Assembly (NCBI RefSeq): GCF_041529975.1
Contig: NZ_CP168030.1
Location: forward strand, 1,240,001 to 1,304,000
Origin: Microbacterium maritypicum
GTDB lineage: Bacteria; Actinomycetota; Actinomycetes; Actinomycetales; Microbacteriaceae
Direction: 5' to 3'
DNA: 64,000 nt
The position numbers and the translations under genes are program-made. Below, in pieces: positions 32,052-40,426 of the stretch (positions within the stretch are counted from its first letter, which is position 1; each line of letters begins with the position of its first letter). Under the pieces are notes generated by a model that worked only from the letters and a program-made list of their open reading frames with translations, searched no databases and was not told the DNA's origin.

Positions 32052-33136
32052 TCGACGAACGCGCCATCGCCGACCACTTCCCGCATCGTCCGCGCGGGTA
32101 CTTCGATCACGCGGCGGTGAGCACGGTCCCGGTCGAGGTGGAGTCGGCCGTCGCCGGAGTCGCGCGCGCTCTCGGTCGCGGGACGCGCGGTTCGTCGGAC
32201 TGGCATGAGCTCACGGATGACGTGTCGGTGCTGCTGGCGGATGAGCTCGGGGTCGCGGCGACCGCGGTCTCGGTGCTGGCGAACACCGGCACGGCGATCA
32301 ACTCCGTGGCCCGCGCGATCCCCTTCGTCGGTGGAGACGAGGTCATCGTGCTCGCCGATGACTTCCCGAGCCCGCGGATGCCGTGGCACACGATCCCCGG
32401 GCTCTCCGTCCAGGAGGTCGCCACCACCGCGCACGCCGACCGCACGACGGCGCTCATCGCGGCGATCAGCCCGGGCACGCGGGCGGTCTCGGTGACGCAC
32501 GTGCACGCGACGACGGGTGATGTTCTCGACCTTGCTCGGCTGCACGACGCGTGCGTGTCTGCGGACGCGCTCCTGATCGTGGACGGGGCGCAGGCGGCCG
32601 GGCTGCTCCCCGGTGCCGCTCGCGACGCCGACGTCTACGTCGCCGCGTCGTACAAGTGGCTGCTGGCGGGATTCGGCGCCGCCGTGGTCGCGACCGGCGA
32701 GCGCTTCGACGACCGCGCGGTCCCGGGGCTCATCGGCTACATGAACGAGCCGCCCTCGCCGCGACTGGCCGTCGGCCACAGCAACCTGTTCGGCATGGCC
32801 GCGCTGCAGGCCGCGGCCCGCGTGCGGCAGGGGATCGGGCTCGAGGCCATCCGCGCGCACACGCTCTCGCTCGCCCGGCGCATCGCCGACGGAGCAGCCG
32901 ACCTCGGCCTGCCTCCGGCCGTCGCCGAGCCCGCATCGGGCATCGTCAGCCTCACGGTGGCGGACGCCCCGACACTGACCGACCGGCTGAAAGACCGCGG
33001 AATCACCACGACCGTCCGGGACGGCGCCCTGCGCGTCTCGCCGTACCTGACGACGACCCACGACGACGTCGACCTGCTGCTGTCTGCGCTGACAGAGCTC
33101 GCGCCGGCACACCATCCCCATGGAGGACACTCATGA
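32048..33136 (+). CDS. Class V PLP-dependent aminotransferase-like enzyme
   Basis: 362 residues. Fold-type I class V: YFDHAAVSTVP entry, STHVHATTG-like SVTHVHATTGDVLDL, DGAQAAG (Asp for the pyridine N), and Lys203 in AASYKWLLAGFG as the Schiff-base lysine. The class includes cysteine desulfurases, isopenicillin-N epimerases, kynureninases and lyases; no active-site Cys loop of the desulfurase kind is present, so an epimerase, lyase or transaminase is more likely. Cotranscribed with a peptide importer and RidA, it probably acts on an amino acid released from the imported peptide. Confidence 0.8.
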   Translation: MIDERAIADHFPHRPRGYFDHAAVSTVPVEVESAVAGVARALGRGTRGSSDWHELTDDVSVLLADELGVAATAVSVLANTGTAINSVARAIPFVGGDEVIVLADDFPSPRMPWHTIPGLSVQEVATTAHADRTTALIAAISPGTRAVSVTHVHATTGDVLDLARLHDACVSADALLIVDGAQAAGLLPGAARDADVYVAASYKWLLAGFGAAVVATGERFDDRAVPGLIGYMNEPPSPRLAVGHSNLFGMAALQAAARVRQGIGLEAIRAHTLSLARRIADGAADLGLPPAVAEPASGIVSLTVADAPTLTDRLKDRGITTTVRDGALRVSPYLTTTHDDVDLLLSALTELAPAHHPHGGHS

Positions 33137-33522
33137 CCACGCGCGCCACCCTCGTGCCGCAGCCCAAAGGCCCCTACGCCACGACCAGGCGGGTCGGCGA
33201 CGTGCTCTACCTGTCGGGCCAGGGATCGATCGACGTGGCAACGGGCGATGCCGTGCTCGACGACATCGGCGCGCAGACCCGCCGCACGCTCGAGAACGTC
33301 GAGGCGCTGCTGCACTCGGAGGGATTCGCCCTCGAAGACCTGGCGCAGATCGTGTGCTTCCTCACCGACATGGATGAGTGGCCGGCCATGAACGAGGCGT
33401 ATGCGGCGTACCTGAGCGATCGCGCCCACCCGGTGCGGACGGCGGTGGAGGTCTCCCGGCTGCCGTTCGGGATCAGCGTCGAGATGTCGTGCATCGCGCA
33501 TCGACCGGCAGCTCGGGGATGA
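33133..33522 (+). CDS. RidA-family enamine/imine deaminase
   Basis: 129 residues of the RidA/YjgF/UK114 type (GPYATTRRVGDVLYLSGQGS, RTLENVEALL, and PVRTAVEVSRLP with the conserved Arg, VEMSCIAHR). It hydrolyses reactive enamines and imines that PLP enzymes release. Its position next to a class V PLP enzyme suggests that enzyme makes such an intermediate. Four-base overlap with both neighbours. Confidence 0.9.
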   Translation: MTTRATLVPQPKGPYATTRRVGDVLYLSGQGSIDVATGDAVLDDIGAQTRRTLENVEALLHSEGFALEDLAQIVCFLTDMDEWPAMNEAYAAYLSDRAHPVRTAVEVSRLPFGISVEMSCIAHRPAARG

Positions 33523-35129
33523 GCATGCCGCGGTTCGAGCTCGACCTCCGGCCCGTCGCGGACGGCGATGTGTGGACGGCGTTCGACGTGCACTACCTCG
33601 TCGACCTGCCCGCGGTGGCGGCGGGCGAGACGCTGCTCAGCATCCCGGAGGTCGTCGTCTCGATTCCGGCGACGCCCTACCGCACGGAGGATCTCGCCGT
33701 CTCCGACGACGCGGGGCCGCTGGTGCTCACGGAAGCCGAGCCCACGTCGGATTCCTCCGGTGTCTACCGTCACTGGGTCGCGGATCGCACGACGGAGGGC
33801 CGTGTCGAGGTCTCCTTCCGGGCGTCCGTGCGACCCCACGACGAACTCACTCCGGTGGGGCCGCTGTTCGACCTCCGGGCCGAAGCGCTCGGACTGTTCG
33901 GCGCCGGCCTGAACTTCCTGGTGCTTCCCGGCGACGTCTCGACCCCCGACGGACCCGTGTTCGACTTCACGCTTCGCTGGCGCCTGAGCGAGGGCGTCCA
34001 GGCGGTGTCGAGCTACGGCACCGGCGATCGCTCGTGGAACGGGCCGCTGCAGTCGGTCGCGTTCTGCTACTACGCCGCCGGTACCCCGCACCGCACTCCG
34101 GAGGGGTCAGCGGACTTCGGCATCCACTCCTACAACGACACCCCGTTCGATCTGGACGAGATCGGCGAGTACGTCGCGAGGCTGCACACCGAGTTCACCC
34201 GGTTCTTCGAGGACGAGGGGTCGAGCTACCACGTGCTCATCCGCAAGAACCTCGGGCAGGGGACGGGCGGTTCGGCGTTCCCCGGGTCCTTCGCGTTCGC
34301 GTTCTCAGCGGTCGGCGAGACCGAGACGGACCAGCTGCGGAGTCTCCTCGCGCACGAGATGGCGCACAACTGGCCCACCCTGAACGACCACCACTCGACG
34401 ATCTCCTGGTACACCGAGGGCACCGCCGAGTACTACTCGCACGTGCTGCCGCACCGCAGCGGCATCCTTTCGACCCCGGCGCTTGCCGCGCAGCTCACCG
34501 ACAGGTTCCAGCAGTACGACACCAACGCCCTGCGAGGGCTCGACAACGACGCGGCCTCCGCCGCGTACTGGGCCGATCCCCGCGCGCAGCGCATCCCCTA
34601 CGGGCGCGGTCTCCGCTACCTGATCGCGACCGACGGCCGGATCCGGCAGGCCACCGACGGTGAGAAGGCGCTCGACGACGTCGTGCTCGACATCCTGCGC
34701 GCGCAGCGCGCCGGCGAGCAGGTCGGAGCTGCGGGTTGGGTCGAGCGGGTGGCGGTTTTCACGGGGGCTGACGCGCAGCGCGACTTCGACGCCATGGCCG
34801 CAGGGACCCCCATCCCGCTTCCGGATGTTCCGTTCGAGGGGATGCGAGCGGTCCCGGCGACGGCTGCCGAGTACGACCTCGGCTTCGACGTCGCCTCTTT
34901 CCGCAGCGACGGGCGGCGCGTGCAGGGTCTGCGTCCCGATTCCGCGGCCGCCCGTGCCGGGGTGCGCGACGGGGATGCGCTGGTCGATCTCGCGCTGCCG
35001 TACCACGCATCCCGCTACAGCGACCGGCCGCTGTCGCTGCACGTCGTGCGCGACGGCGAGCCGCTCGACTTCGACTATCTGCCGGCCGGCGACCAGGTCG
35101 CCACCGTGCGCTGGGAGGCGCTCTCATGA
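33519..35129 (+). CDS. M61-like HExxH metallopeptidase with PDZ-like C-terminus, copy 1
   Basis: 536 residues. The zinc site is HEMAH (279-283), with a third ligand in YTEGTAEYY (Glu300), so it is a gluzincin of the M61/M1 type. The first 250 residues are a beta-rich domain. The last about 90 residues (FDVASFRSDGRRVQGLRPDS, then AAARAGVRDGDALVDLALPY) are PDZ-like, as in M61 glycyl aminopeptidases. No signal peptide: cytoplasmic. It shares about the same architecture throughout with the next gene. It may trim N-terminal residues of imported peptides. Confidence 0.8.
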   Translation: MSMPRFELDLRPVADGDVWTAFDVHYLVDLPAVAAGETLLSIPEVVVSIPATPYRTEDLAVSDDAGPLVLTEAEPTSDSSGVYRHWVADRTTEGRVEVSFRASVRPHDELTPVGPLFDLRAEALGLFGAGLNFLVLPGDVSTPDGPVFDFTLRWRLSEGVQAVSSYGTGDRSWNGPLQSVAFCYYAAGTPHRTPEGSADFGIHSYNDTPFDLDEIGEYVARLHTEFTRFFEDEGSSYHVLIRKNLGQGTGGSAFPGSFAFAFSAVGETETDQLRSLLAHEMAHNWPTLNDHHSTISWYTEGTAEYYSHVLPHRSGILSTPALAAQLTDRFQQYDTNALRGLDNDAASAAYWADPRAQRIPYGRGLRYLIATDGRIRQATDGEKALDDVVLDILRAQRAGEQVGAAGWVERVAVFTGADAQRDFDAMAAGTPIPLPDVPFEGMRAVPATAAEYDLGFDVASFRSDGRRVQGLRPDSAAARAGVRDGDALVDLALPYHASRYSDRPLSLHVVRDGEPLDFDYLPAGDQVATVRWEALS

Positions 35130-36730
35130 CTCTGCCCGTGTTCGATCTCGAGCTCACCCCGTTCCGCAGCGCGGAGGGATGGGCGGGCATCGACGCCCGC
35201 TATCGCGCCGAGTTCGGCCCCGTCGCCGCGGGGGAGGTGCTGCTTCGGCTTCCGGCGGTGATCGCCTCCGTTCCCGGCGCGGTCTACGGGCTGGAAGACA
35301 TCCGGGTGAGCGATTCCGCCGGCGCCGTCTCGTTGACGGAGGTCGAGGGCACGTCGGATCCCATGAGCACCTATCGGCACTTCCTCGCCGACCGCGACGT
35401 CGACGGCGTCGTGGAGGTCGCGGTGCGGGCCCCCGTGCGCGATGTGGATCTGCGCACACCGGTCGGGCCGCTGTTCGACCTGCGCCGCGAGCAGCTCGGA
35501 CTGTTCGGCGCCGGCTGCACCTTCCTTCCCGTGCCGCTCAGTGCGGAGAGCGAGTTCGACTTCTCGCTGACCTGGCACCTCGACGACGGCGTGACGGCGG
35601 TCTCGAGCCACGGGGCCGGCGATGAGGTGCGGCGCTGGTCGGGCGACATCGCATCGATCGAGCACTGCCTGTTCGGCGCCGGGACCCCGATCATCGCCCC
35701 TGAGGGTGCGACGAACTTCGGCATCCACGCCTACAGCGACGTGCCCTTCGACCTCGACGGCCTCAGCAGCTACCTGCGAGACATCCACACCACGATGAGC
35801 GCGTTCTTCGAAGAGGAGAATCCGCAGTATCACGTGCTCGTGCGCCGCAACCCCGACAAGGGCTCCGGCGGCACGTCCTTCCCGTCGTCGTTCGCGTTCG
35901 GCTATTCGCCGACGACCGAGGTCGACGAGGCGGATCTGCGCACTCTGCTCGCGCACGAGATGGTGCACAACTGGCCGCACCTCGACGAGGACTGGACCGT
36001 CGGATCCTGGTACAGCGAGGGGACGGCCGAGTTCTATTCGCTGGTGCTGCCCTGGCGAGCAGGGATACTCGACTCCGCGACCTTCGCCGAGCAGCTCACC
36101 GACATGTACCGCCGGTACGACGCGAACCCGCGACGGCACCTGAGCTACGCGGCCGCGGCCGATCTGTTCTGGGCGGATCTGCGAGCGCAGACCATCCCCT
36201 ATGGGCGCGGCATCCAGTACCTCGTGGCCGTCGATGCCCGCCTGCGGGCGGAGTCGGCCGGAGAGGTCTCGCTCGACGACATCGTCATCGACATCCAGCG
36301 GGCGCAGCGTCGCGGCGAGAAGGTGCTCGTGGAGGGCTGGCTGCAGCGGATCGAGAAGATCATCGGCGAGCGGGCGCGAACCGACTACGACGCGATGGTG
36401 GCCGGCGAACCGATCGAACGACCGACGGAGCTTTTCCAGGGAGTGCTTCGCCCGGTTCCCGTTGTCGCCCCCGAGCATGACCTCGGCTTCGACATCGTGT
36501 CGTTCCAGGAGCCGCGGCGCATCACCGGTCTGGTCGCGGGGTCTGCGGCCGAACGCGCGGGACTCCGCGACGGCGACGAACTCGTCACGCGCCGCTTCTC
36601 GTACAGCGCGGCACGGGACGGATCCACGCCGCTCGACATCGTCATCGCGCGCGACGGCGAGGAGGTGACCGTGCGCTACGAGCCCCGAGGCGGCGACATC
36701 CGCACCACCGACTGGGTGGTGGACGGGTGA
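35126..36730 (+). CDS. M61-like HExxH metallopeptidase with PDZ-like C-terminus, copy 2
   Basis: 534 residues, a paralogue of the upstream gene in the same order of domains: HEMVH (277-281), SEGTAEFYS (Glu298), and a PDZ-like tail (ITGLVAGSAAERAGLRDGDE). Shared blocks include RTPVGPLFDLRREQLGLFGAG and RAQTIPYGRGIQYLVAVD. The copies differ clearly elsewhere, so duplication was not recent and the two probably prefer different residues. 4-base overlaps on both sides. Confidence 0.8.
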   Translation: MTLPVFDLELTPFRSAEGWAGIDARYRAEFGPVAAGEVLLRLPAVIASVPGAVYGLEDIRVSDSAGAVSLTEVEGTSDPMSTYRHFLADRDVDGVVEVAVRAPVRDVDLRTPVGPLFDLRREQLGLFGAGCTFLPVPLSAESEFDFSLTWHLDDGVTAVSSHGAGDEVRRWSGDIASIEHCLFGAGTPIIAPEGATNFGIHAYSDVPFDLDGLSSYLRDIHTTMSAFFEEENPQYHVLVRRNPDKGSGGTSFPSSFAFGYSPTTEVDEADLRTLLAHEMVHNWPHLDEDWTVGSWYSEGTAEFYSLVLPWRAGILDSATFAEQLTDMYRRYDANPRRHLSYAAAADLFWADLRAQTIPYGRGIQYLVAVDARLRAESAGEVSLDDIVIDIQRAQRRGEKVLVEGWLQRIEKIIGERARTDYDAMVAGEPIERPTELFQGVLRPVPVVAPEHDLGFDIVSFQEPRRITGLVAGSAAERAGLRDGDELVTRRFSYSAARDGSTPLDIVIARDGEEVTVRYEPRGGDIRTTDWVVDG

Positions 36731-38106
36731 GGTCGATCGAGGGGCGCGTCTCGCACGCCGCAGATCTGGGCGGCGGCGTCGCGCGATGGAGCGAGCTGGT
36801 CCTCCTCGGGCCCGACGGCGAACCGGATGCGACCATCAGCGCGACGAGCTACGTCCGGCACTCGGACACGGAGCGCCCTGTCGCCTTCCTGTGGAACGGC
36901 GGCCCCGGCGCCTCGTCGTCTCCGCTGCACATGAACGCCCTGGGCCCGCGCATCCTCCGCTCCGGTGAGGTCGTCGAGAACGCCGTCTCGCTGCTCGACG
37001 CGGCCGATCTCGTCTTCGTCGATCCGGTCGGCACCGGGTTCAGCCGGGTGCTCCGGGACGAGGCGAAGGCGCGGCTGCTCACGGTGCCCGGCGATGCGGA
37101 TGCCGTGGAGACCTTGATCCGCGCCTGGCTCCGCGCGAACGACCGGGAGCACGCCTCGATCCATCTGATCGGAGAGAGCTTCGGCGGCTACCGGCTCGCC
37201 GCCGTCGCCCCGCAGCTGACGGATCTGCGGTTGGACAGCATCACCCTCATCTCGCCGATGCTCGACGCCACGACGGTCGCCGAGGCGCCCGAGAACGACC
37301 TCGCCGCGGTGTTCGCGCTGCCGACGATGGCGGTGGCGGCCTGGTTCCACGGTGCCGCCCGTGCGGGCGTCGATCACGTCGCGGAGGTCTGGGCCGAGGC
37401 GGAGCGCTTCGCCGTCGACGAGGTGCTTCCTGCGCTGCACCGGGGCGCGGCCCTCGAGCTCGAAACCCGCACCCGCCTCGCCGCACGGATCGCCGAGCTC
37501 GTGGGCCTCTCGCCGGATGACGTGCTCGCCGCCGACCTGCGTGTGGGCAGCGAGGACTTCCTCCGCAGCCTGCGCGGCGATGAGGGACTCGTCGTCGGGC
37601 GGCTGGACGTGCGGGTGACCGGCCCGCTGCCCGAGCCCCATCCCGACGGTCGGCCGCCGGCAGCCGATGACCCGGCTCTCGGTCTCGGCCGCGGCAACGT
37701 CATCCACTCCGCGCCCATCGCCCGGTACCTCCGCGACGAGCTGGGCGCACCCGTCGATGCGGACGAGCCCTATGTGTCGCTCTCCCTCGATCTGAACTTC
37801 GCCTGGGACTGGCGTCCGGCAGAGGCCATGCCGCCCATCTTCCGCACTTCGGTGGCGACGAACCTCGGCGAGGTCGCGAAGGAGCGGCCTGACCTGCGCA
37901 TCCTCCTGCTCGGAGGATACTTCGACCTCGCCACCACGCTGGCCAGCACGATCCACGCGGTGCGGCACTCCGGCGTGCCGGCATCCGCCGTCGAGATCCG
38001 TCCGCTGATCGCCGGGCACTCCCTCGATGAGACGGTTCTCGTCGAAGCCCGCGACGCGATCGGCCGAACCATCACCCACACCTCGAAAGCAGGGACCCGC
38101 CGATGA
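36727..38106 (+). CDS. Peptidase S10 (serine carboxypeptidase-like), copy 3
   Basis: 459 residues from a GTG that overlaps the previous stop (GTGA). NGGPGASS (57-64), GESFGG (Ser151), Asp in LGGYFDLATT and His in AGHSLDET form the S10 machinery. It is a third divergent member in the locus, and like the others has no signal peptide. Confidence 0.85.
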   Translation: MRSIEGRVSHAADLGGGVARWSELVLLGPDGEPDATISATSYVRHSDTERPVAFLWNGGPGASSSPLHMNALGPRILRSGEVVENAVSLLDAADLVFVDPVGTGFSRVLRDEAKARLLTVPGDADAVETLIRAWLRANDREHASIHLIGESFGGYRLAAVAPQLTDLRLDSITLISPMLDATTVAEAPENDLAAVFALPTMAVAAWFHGAARAGVDHVAEVWAEAERFAVDEVLPALHRGAALELETRTRLAARIAELVGLSPDDVLAADLRVGSEDFLRSLRGDEGLVVGRLDVRVTGPLPEPHPDGRPPAADDPALGLGRGNVIHSAPIARYLRDELGAPVDADEPYVSLSLDLNFAWDWRPAEAMPPIFRTSVATNLGEVAKERPDLRILLLGGYFDLATTLASTIHAVRHSGVPASAVEIRPLIAGHSLDETVLVEARDAIGRTITHTSKAGTRR

Positions 38107-40037
38107 CGGTGCAACTGATCCTCGTGTCCAACGGCGAGCCTGTCGGATCACTCTCGGCCGACACCGATCCGGACGGCCTCACCCGCATCGTCTATGAGGT
38201 CGACAACAACGGCCGCGGTGCGAGACTCGCCGAGACACTCCGGCTCGATGCCGGTCGGCCGGTGCGGTGGGAGATCGACGGCACGTCGCTCATGGGCGGC
38301 ACGGTGCACGAGAGGTTCGCGATCGACCCCGACGGGGCGGCGCGCTGGAGCAGCCAGGCCGACGAGGGCACCACCACGGCGGAGGGCTTCTACCTTCCCG
38401 CCGACGCCAGCCCGTACGGCCTGGTGCTGCTGGTCGAGCGCGCCCTCGCCACCGGAAGGCCTGTTCCACTGCTGCCGGCCGGGGAGGTCGCGGTCGTCTC
38501 GGTGCCGCTCGGTGAAGTCGGCGGCCGTGATGTCGAGGCCTTCGCGCTCACGGGTGTGCAGCTGCGGCCGCAGTACGTGCTGCGAGACCGCGTCACCGGG
38601 GAGCTGCTCGGCATCGCCGACGGCGAGCTGCTGCTCCACCCGGATCTCGTCGGCGCGGCAGCCGAGATCGATGCGGCGCTGCAGCGAGCGACCAGACGCC
38701 GCTTCGCCGCGATCTCCCGCGAGGCCACGCTGCACCAGGGCGGGACGCTCGTCGTGCGCGACGTGCGCATCTTCGACCCGGTGAGCGGGCAGGTCGGCGA
38801 TCCGCAGACCATCGTGGTCGACGGGCGACGCATCACCGGGATCGGCCCCGACATCGCGGTTCCCGACGGCGCCACGATCATCGACGGGGCCGGTCGCACC
38901 GCCATCCCCGGCCTGCACGACATGCATGCTCATCTCGACACGTCATCCGCTCTGCTGTACATCGCCGCCGGAGTCACGAACATCCGCGACATGGGCAACG
39001 ACAACGATGCGCTCGCCGCTCTGATGGGCGCCATCGAGGCGGGGGATGTGACGGGGCCTTCCACCGTGCCCGCCGGATTCATCGAGGGCCGGAGCGCGCA
39101 CGCGATGCGGATGGGCCACGTCGTGGAGAGTCTGGACGAGGCGCTCGCAGCTGTCGACTGGTATGCCGATCGCGGGTTCCACGCGATCAAGATCTACAAC
39201 TCCTTCACGCCCGACTGGGTCGCCGAGACCGCCGTGCGCGCCCACGACCGGGGGATGCGGGTGCAGGGCCACGTGCCGGCGTTCATGGATGCCGATCGGG
39301 CCATCGCCGACGGGTACGACGAGATCACGCACCTCAACCAGCTCGCACTCGGCTGGGTGCTGGAGCCGGAGGAGGACACGCGCACGCCGCTGCGGCTGAC
39401 GGCGCTCACCCGGGTCGCCGACCTCGACCTCGACTCGGAGCGAGTCCAGCGCACCATGACCTCGATGGTCGACGGGGGCGTGAGCCTCGACGTGACCCTG
39501 GTCATTCTCGAACAGCTGATGCTGAGCAGAGCGCGCACCGTGATCCCCGCTCACGAGCCGGTCATCGAGCACTTCCCGGCGGGCGTCCGCCGCTACCGCC
39601 GACGTACCTACGTGCCCTACCGGGACCAGGCCGAACTCGACAGCTACGAGACGGCATTCCGGTGCCTTCAGGAGATCGTGGTCCGGCTGCACCAGAAGGG
39701 CGTGAAGCTGTGGCCGGGAACGGATGACGGCACCGGCGTCACCGTGCACCGCGAGCTGGAGCTCTTCGTCGATGCCGGCATCAGTCCGGTCGACACGCTC
39801 CGCATCGCCACGATCGAATGCGCGGAGCACCTGCATCGCGCCGAAGACCGGGGCACGATCGAGGTGGGCAAGGCCGCCGACTTCATCCTCGTCGACGGTG
39901 ATCCGACGCGGTCGATCAGGGACATCCGCAACGTGGCCCTCACCGTGGCCGAGGGGCGGGCCGTGAGTCCGGAGCGGATCTACCGCGGCTTCGGGATGGT
40001 GCCGTTCGCCGCGGAGCCGGGCGTGACGACCGGATAG
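38103..40037 (+). CDS. Amidohydrolase with an extra N-terminal domain
   Basis: 644 residues. Residues 215-640 are an amidohydrolase/imidazolonepropionase-like TIM barrel: HDMHAH (272-277), AIKIYNSF (bridging Lys), GHVPAF and EITHLNQ (His ligands) and PGTDDGTG (Asp). The first 215 residues are a beta-rich domain of unknown kind, larger than usual. No signal peptide. As the last gene of the operon it would cleave an amide bond, perhaps a dipeptide or a cyclic imide made from the imported peptide; prolidase-like or isoaspartyl-type activity is possible. Confidence 0.8.
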   Translation: MTVQLILVSNGEPVGSLSADTDPDGLTRIVYEVDNNGRGARLAETLRLDAGRPVRWEIDGTSLMGGTVHERFAIDPDGAARWSSQADEGTTTAEGFYLPADASPYGLVLLVERALATGRPVPLLPAGEVAVVSVPLGEVGGRDVEAFALTGVQLRPQYVLRDRVTGELLGIADGELLLHPDLVGAAAEIDAALQRATRRRFAAISREATLHQGGTLVVRDVRIFDPVSGQVGDPQTIVVDGRRITGIGPDIAVPDGATIIDGAGRTAIPGLHDMHAHLDTSSALLYIAAGVTNIRDMGNDNDALAALMGAIEAGDVTGPSTVPAGFIEGRSAHAMRMGHVVESLDEALAAVDWYADRGFHAIKIYNSFTPDWVAETAVRAHDRGMRVQGHVPAFMDADRAIADGYDEITHLNQLALGWVLEPEEDTRTPLRLTALTRVADLDLDSERVQRTMTSMVDGGVSLDVTLVILEQLMLSRARTVIPAHEPVIEHFPAGVRRYRRRTYVPYRDQAELDSYETAFRCLQEIVVRLHQKGVKLWPGTDDGTGVTVHRELELFVDAGISPVDTLRIATIECAEHLHRAEDRGTIEVGKAADFILVDGDPTRSIRDIRNVALTVAEGRAVSPERIYRGFGMVPFAAEPGVTTG

Positions 40038-40067
40038 TCTCCCGCCCCGGTTGACGCGATGTCGATC

Positions 40068-40105
40068 CCTCGTGATACTTAGGTGCATGCCTAAGTATCA
40101 CGAGG
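40068..40105. promoter_or_regulatory. 38-bp palindrome over the arsR promoter and start codon
   Basis: CCTCGTGATACTTAGG (40068..40083) and CCTAAGTATCACGAGG (40090..40105) are perfect 16-bp arms around TGCATG. The arms contain the -10 box GATACT and the ATG at 40087 and the codons for residues 2-7, so a bound repressor would block transcription start directly. Confidence 0.85.
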
Positions 40106-40425
40106 AGATCGACGCCGTGTTCCGCGCTCTCGCGGACCCGACGCGTCGCGCCATCGTGGAACGGCTGGCGAAGTCTCCTGCCGTCGTGTCCGATCTCGCG
40201 GCGCCGTTCGCCATGGCGCTGCCGTCATTCCTGCAGCACCTGAGTGTGCTCGAGGGTGCCGGAGTCGTGACGTCGGAGAAGCTCGGGCGGGTGCGCACCG
40301 TGAGCCTCCGGCCCGGCGCCCTCGACGTGCTGCACCTGTGGCTCGGCGAGCAGCGCACACCCGCGGAGCACCGCGCCGACCGACTCGGCATCCATCTCGC
40401 TCTCACGACCCCGAAGGAGAACTGA
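40087..40425 (+). CDS. ArsR-family repressor
   Basis: 112 residues. Winged HTH: FRALADPTRRAIVERLAKSP, then VSDLAAPFAMALPSFLQHLS and LEGAGVVTSEKLGRVRTVSL. No metal-binding Cys cluster. Members followed by AHSA1 proteins are often autorepressors of a small operon. The ATG follows GATACT by 7 bases (leaderless), inside a 38-bp palindrome. Confidence 0.9.
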   Translation: MPKYHEEIDAVFRALADPTRRAIVERLAKSPAVVSDLAAPFAMALPSFLQHLSVLEGAGVVTSEKLGRVRTVSLRPGALDVLHLWLGEQRTPAEHRADRLGIHLALTTPKEN

Positions 40426-40426
40426 C

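Noticed and set aside
22930..40037. A natural-product biosynthetic cluster
   Set aside because: There is no synthetase, no precursor peptide and no tailoring set; import and hydrolytic genes fit catabolism better.
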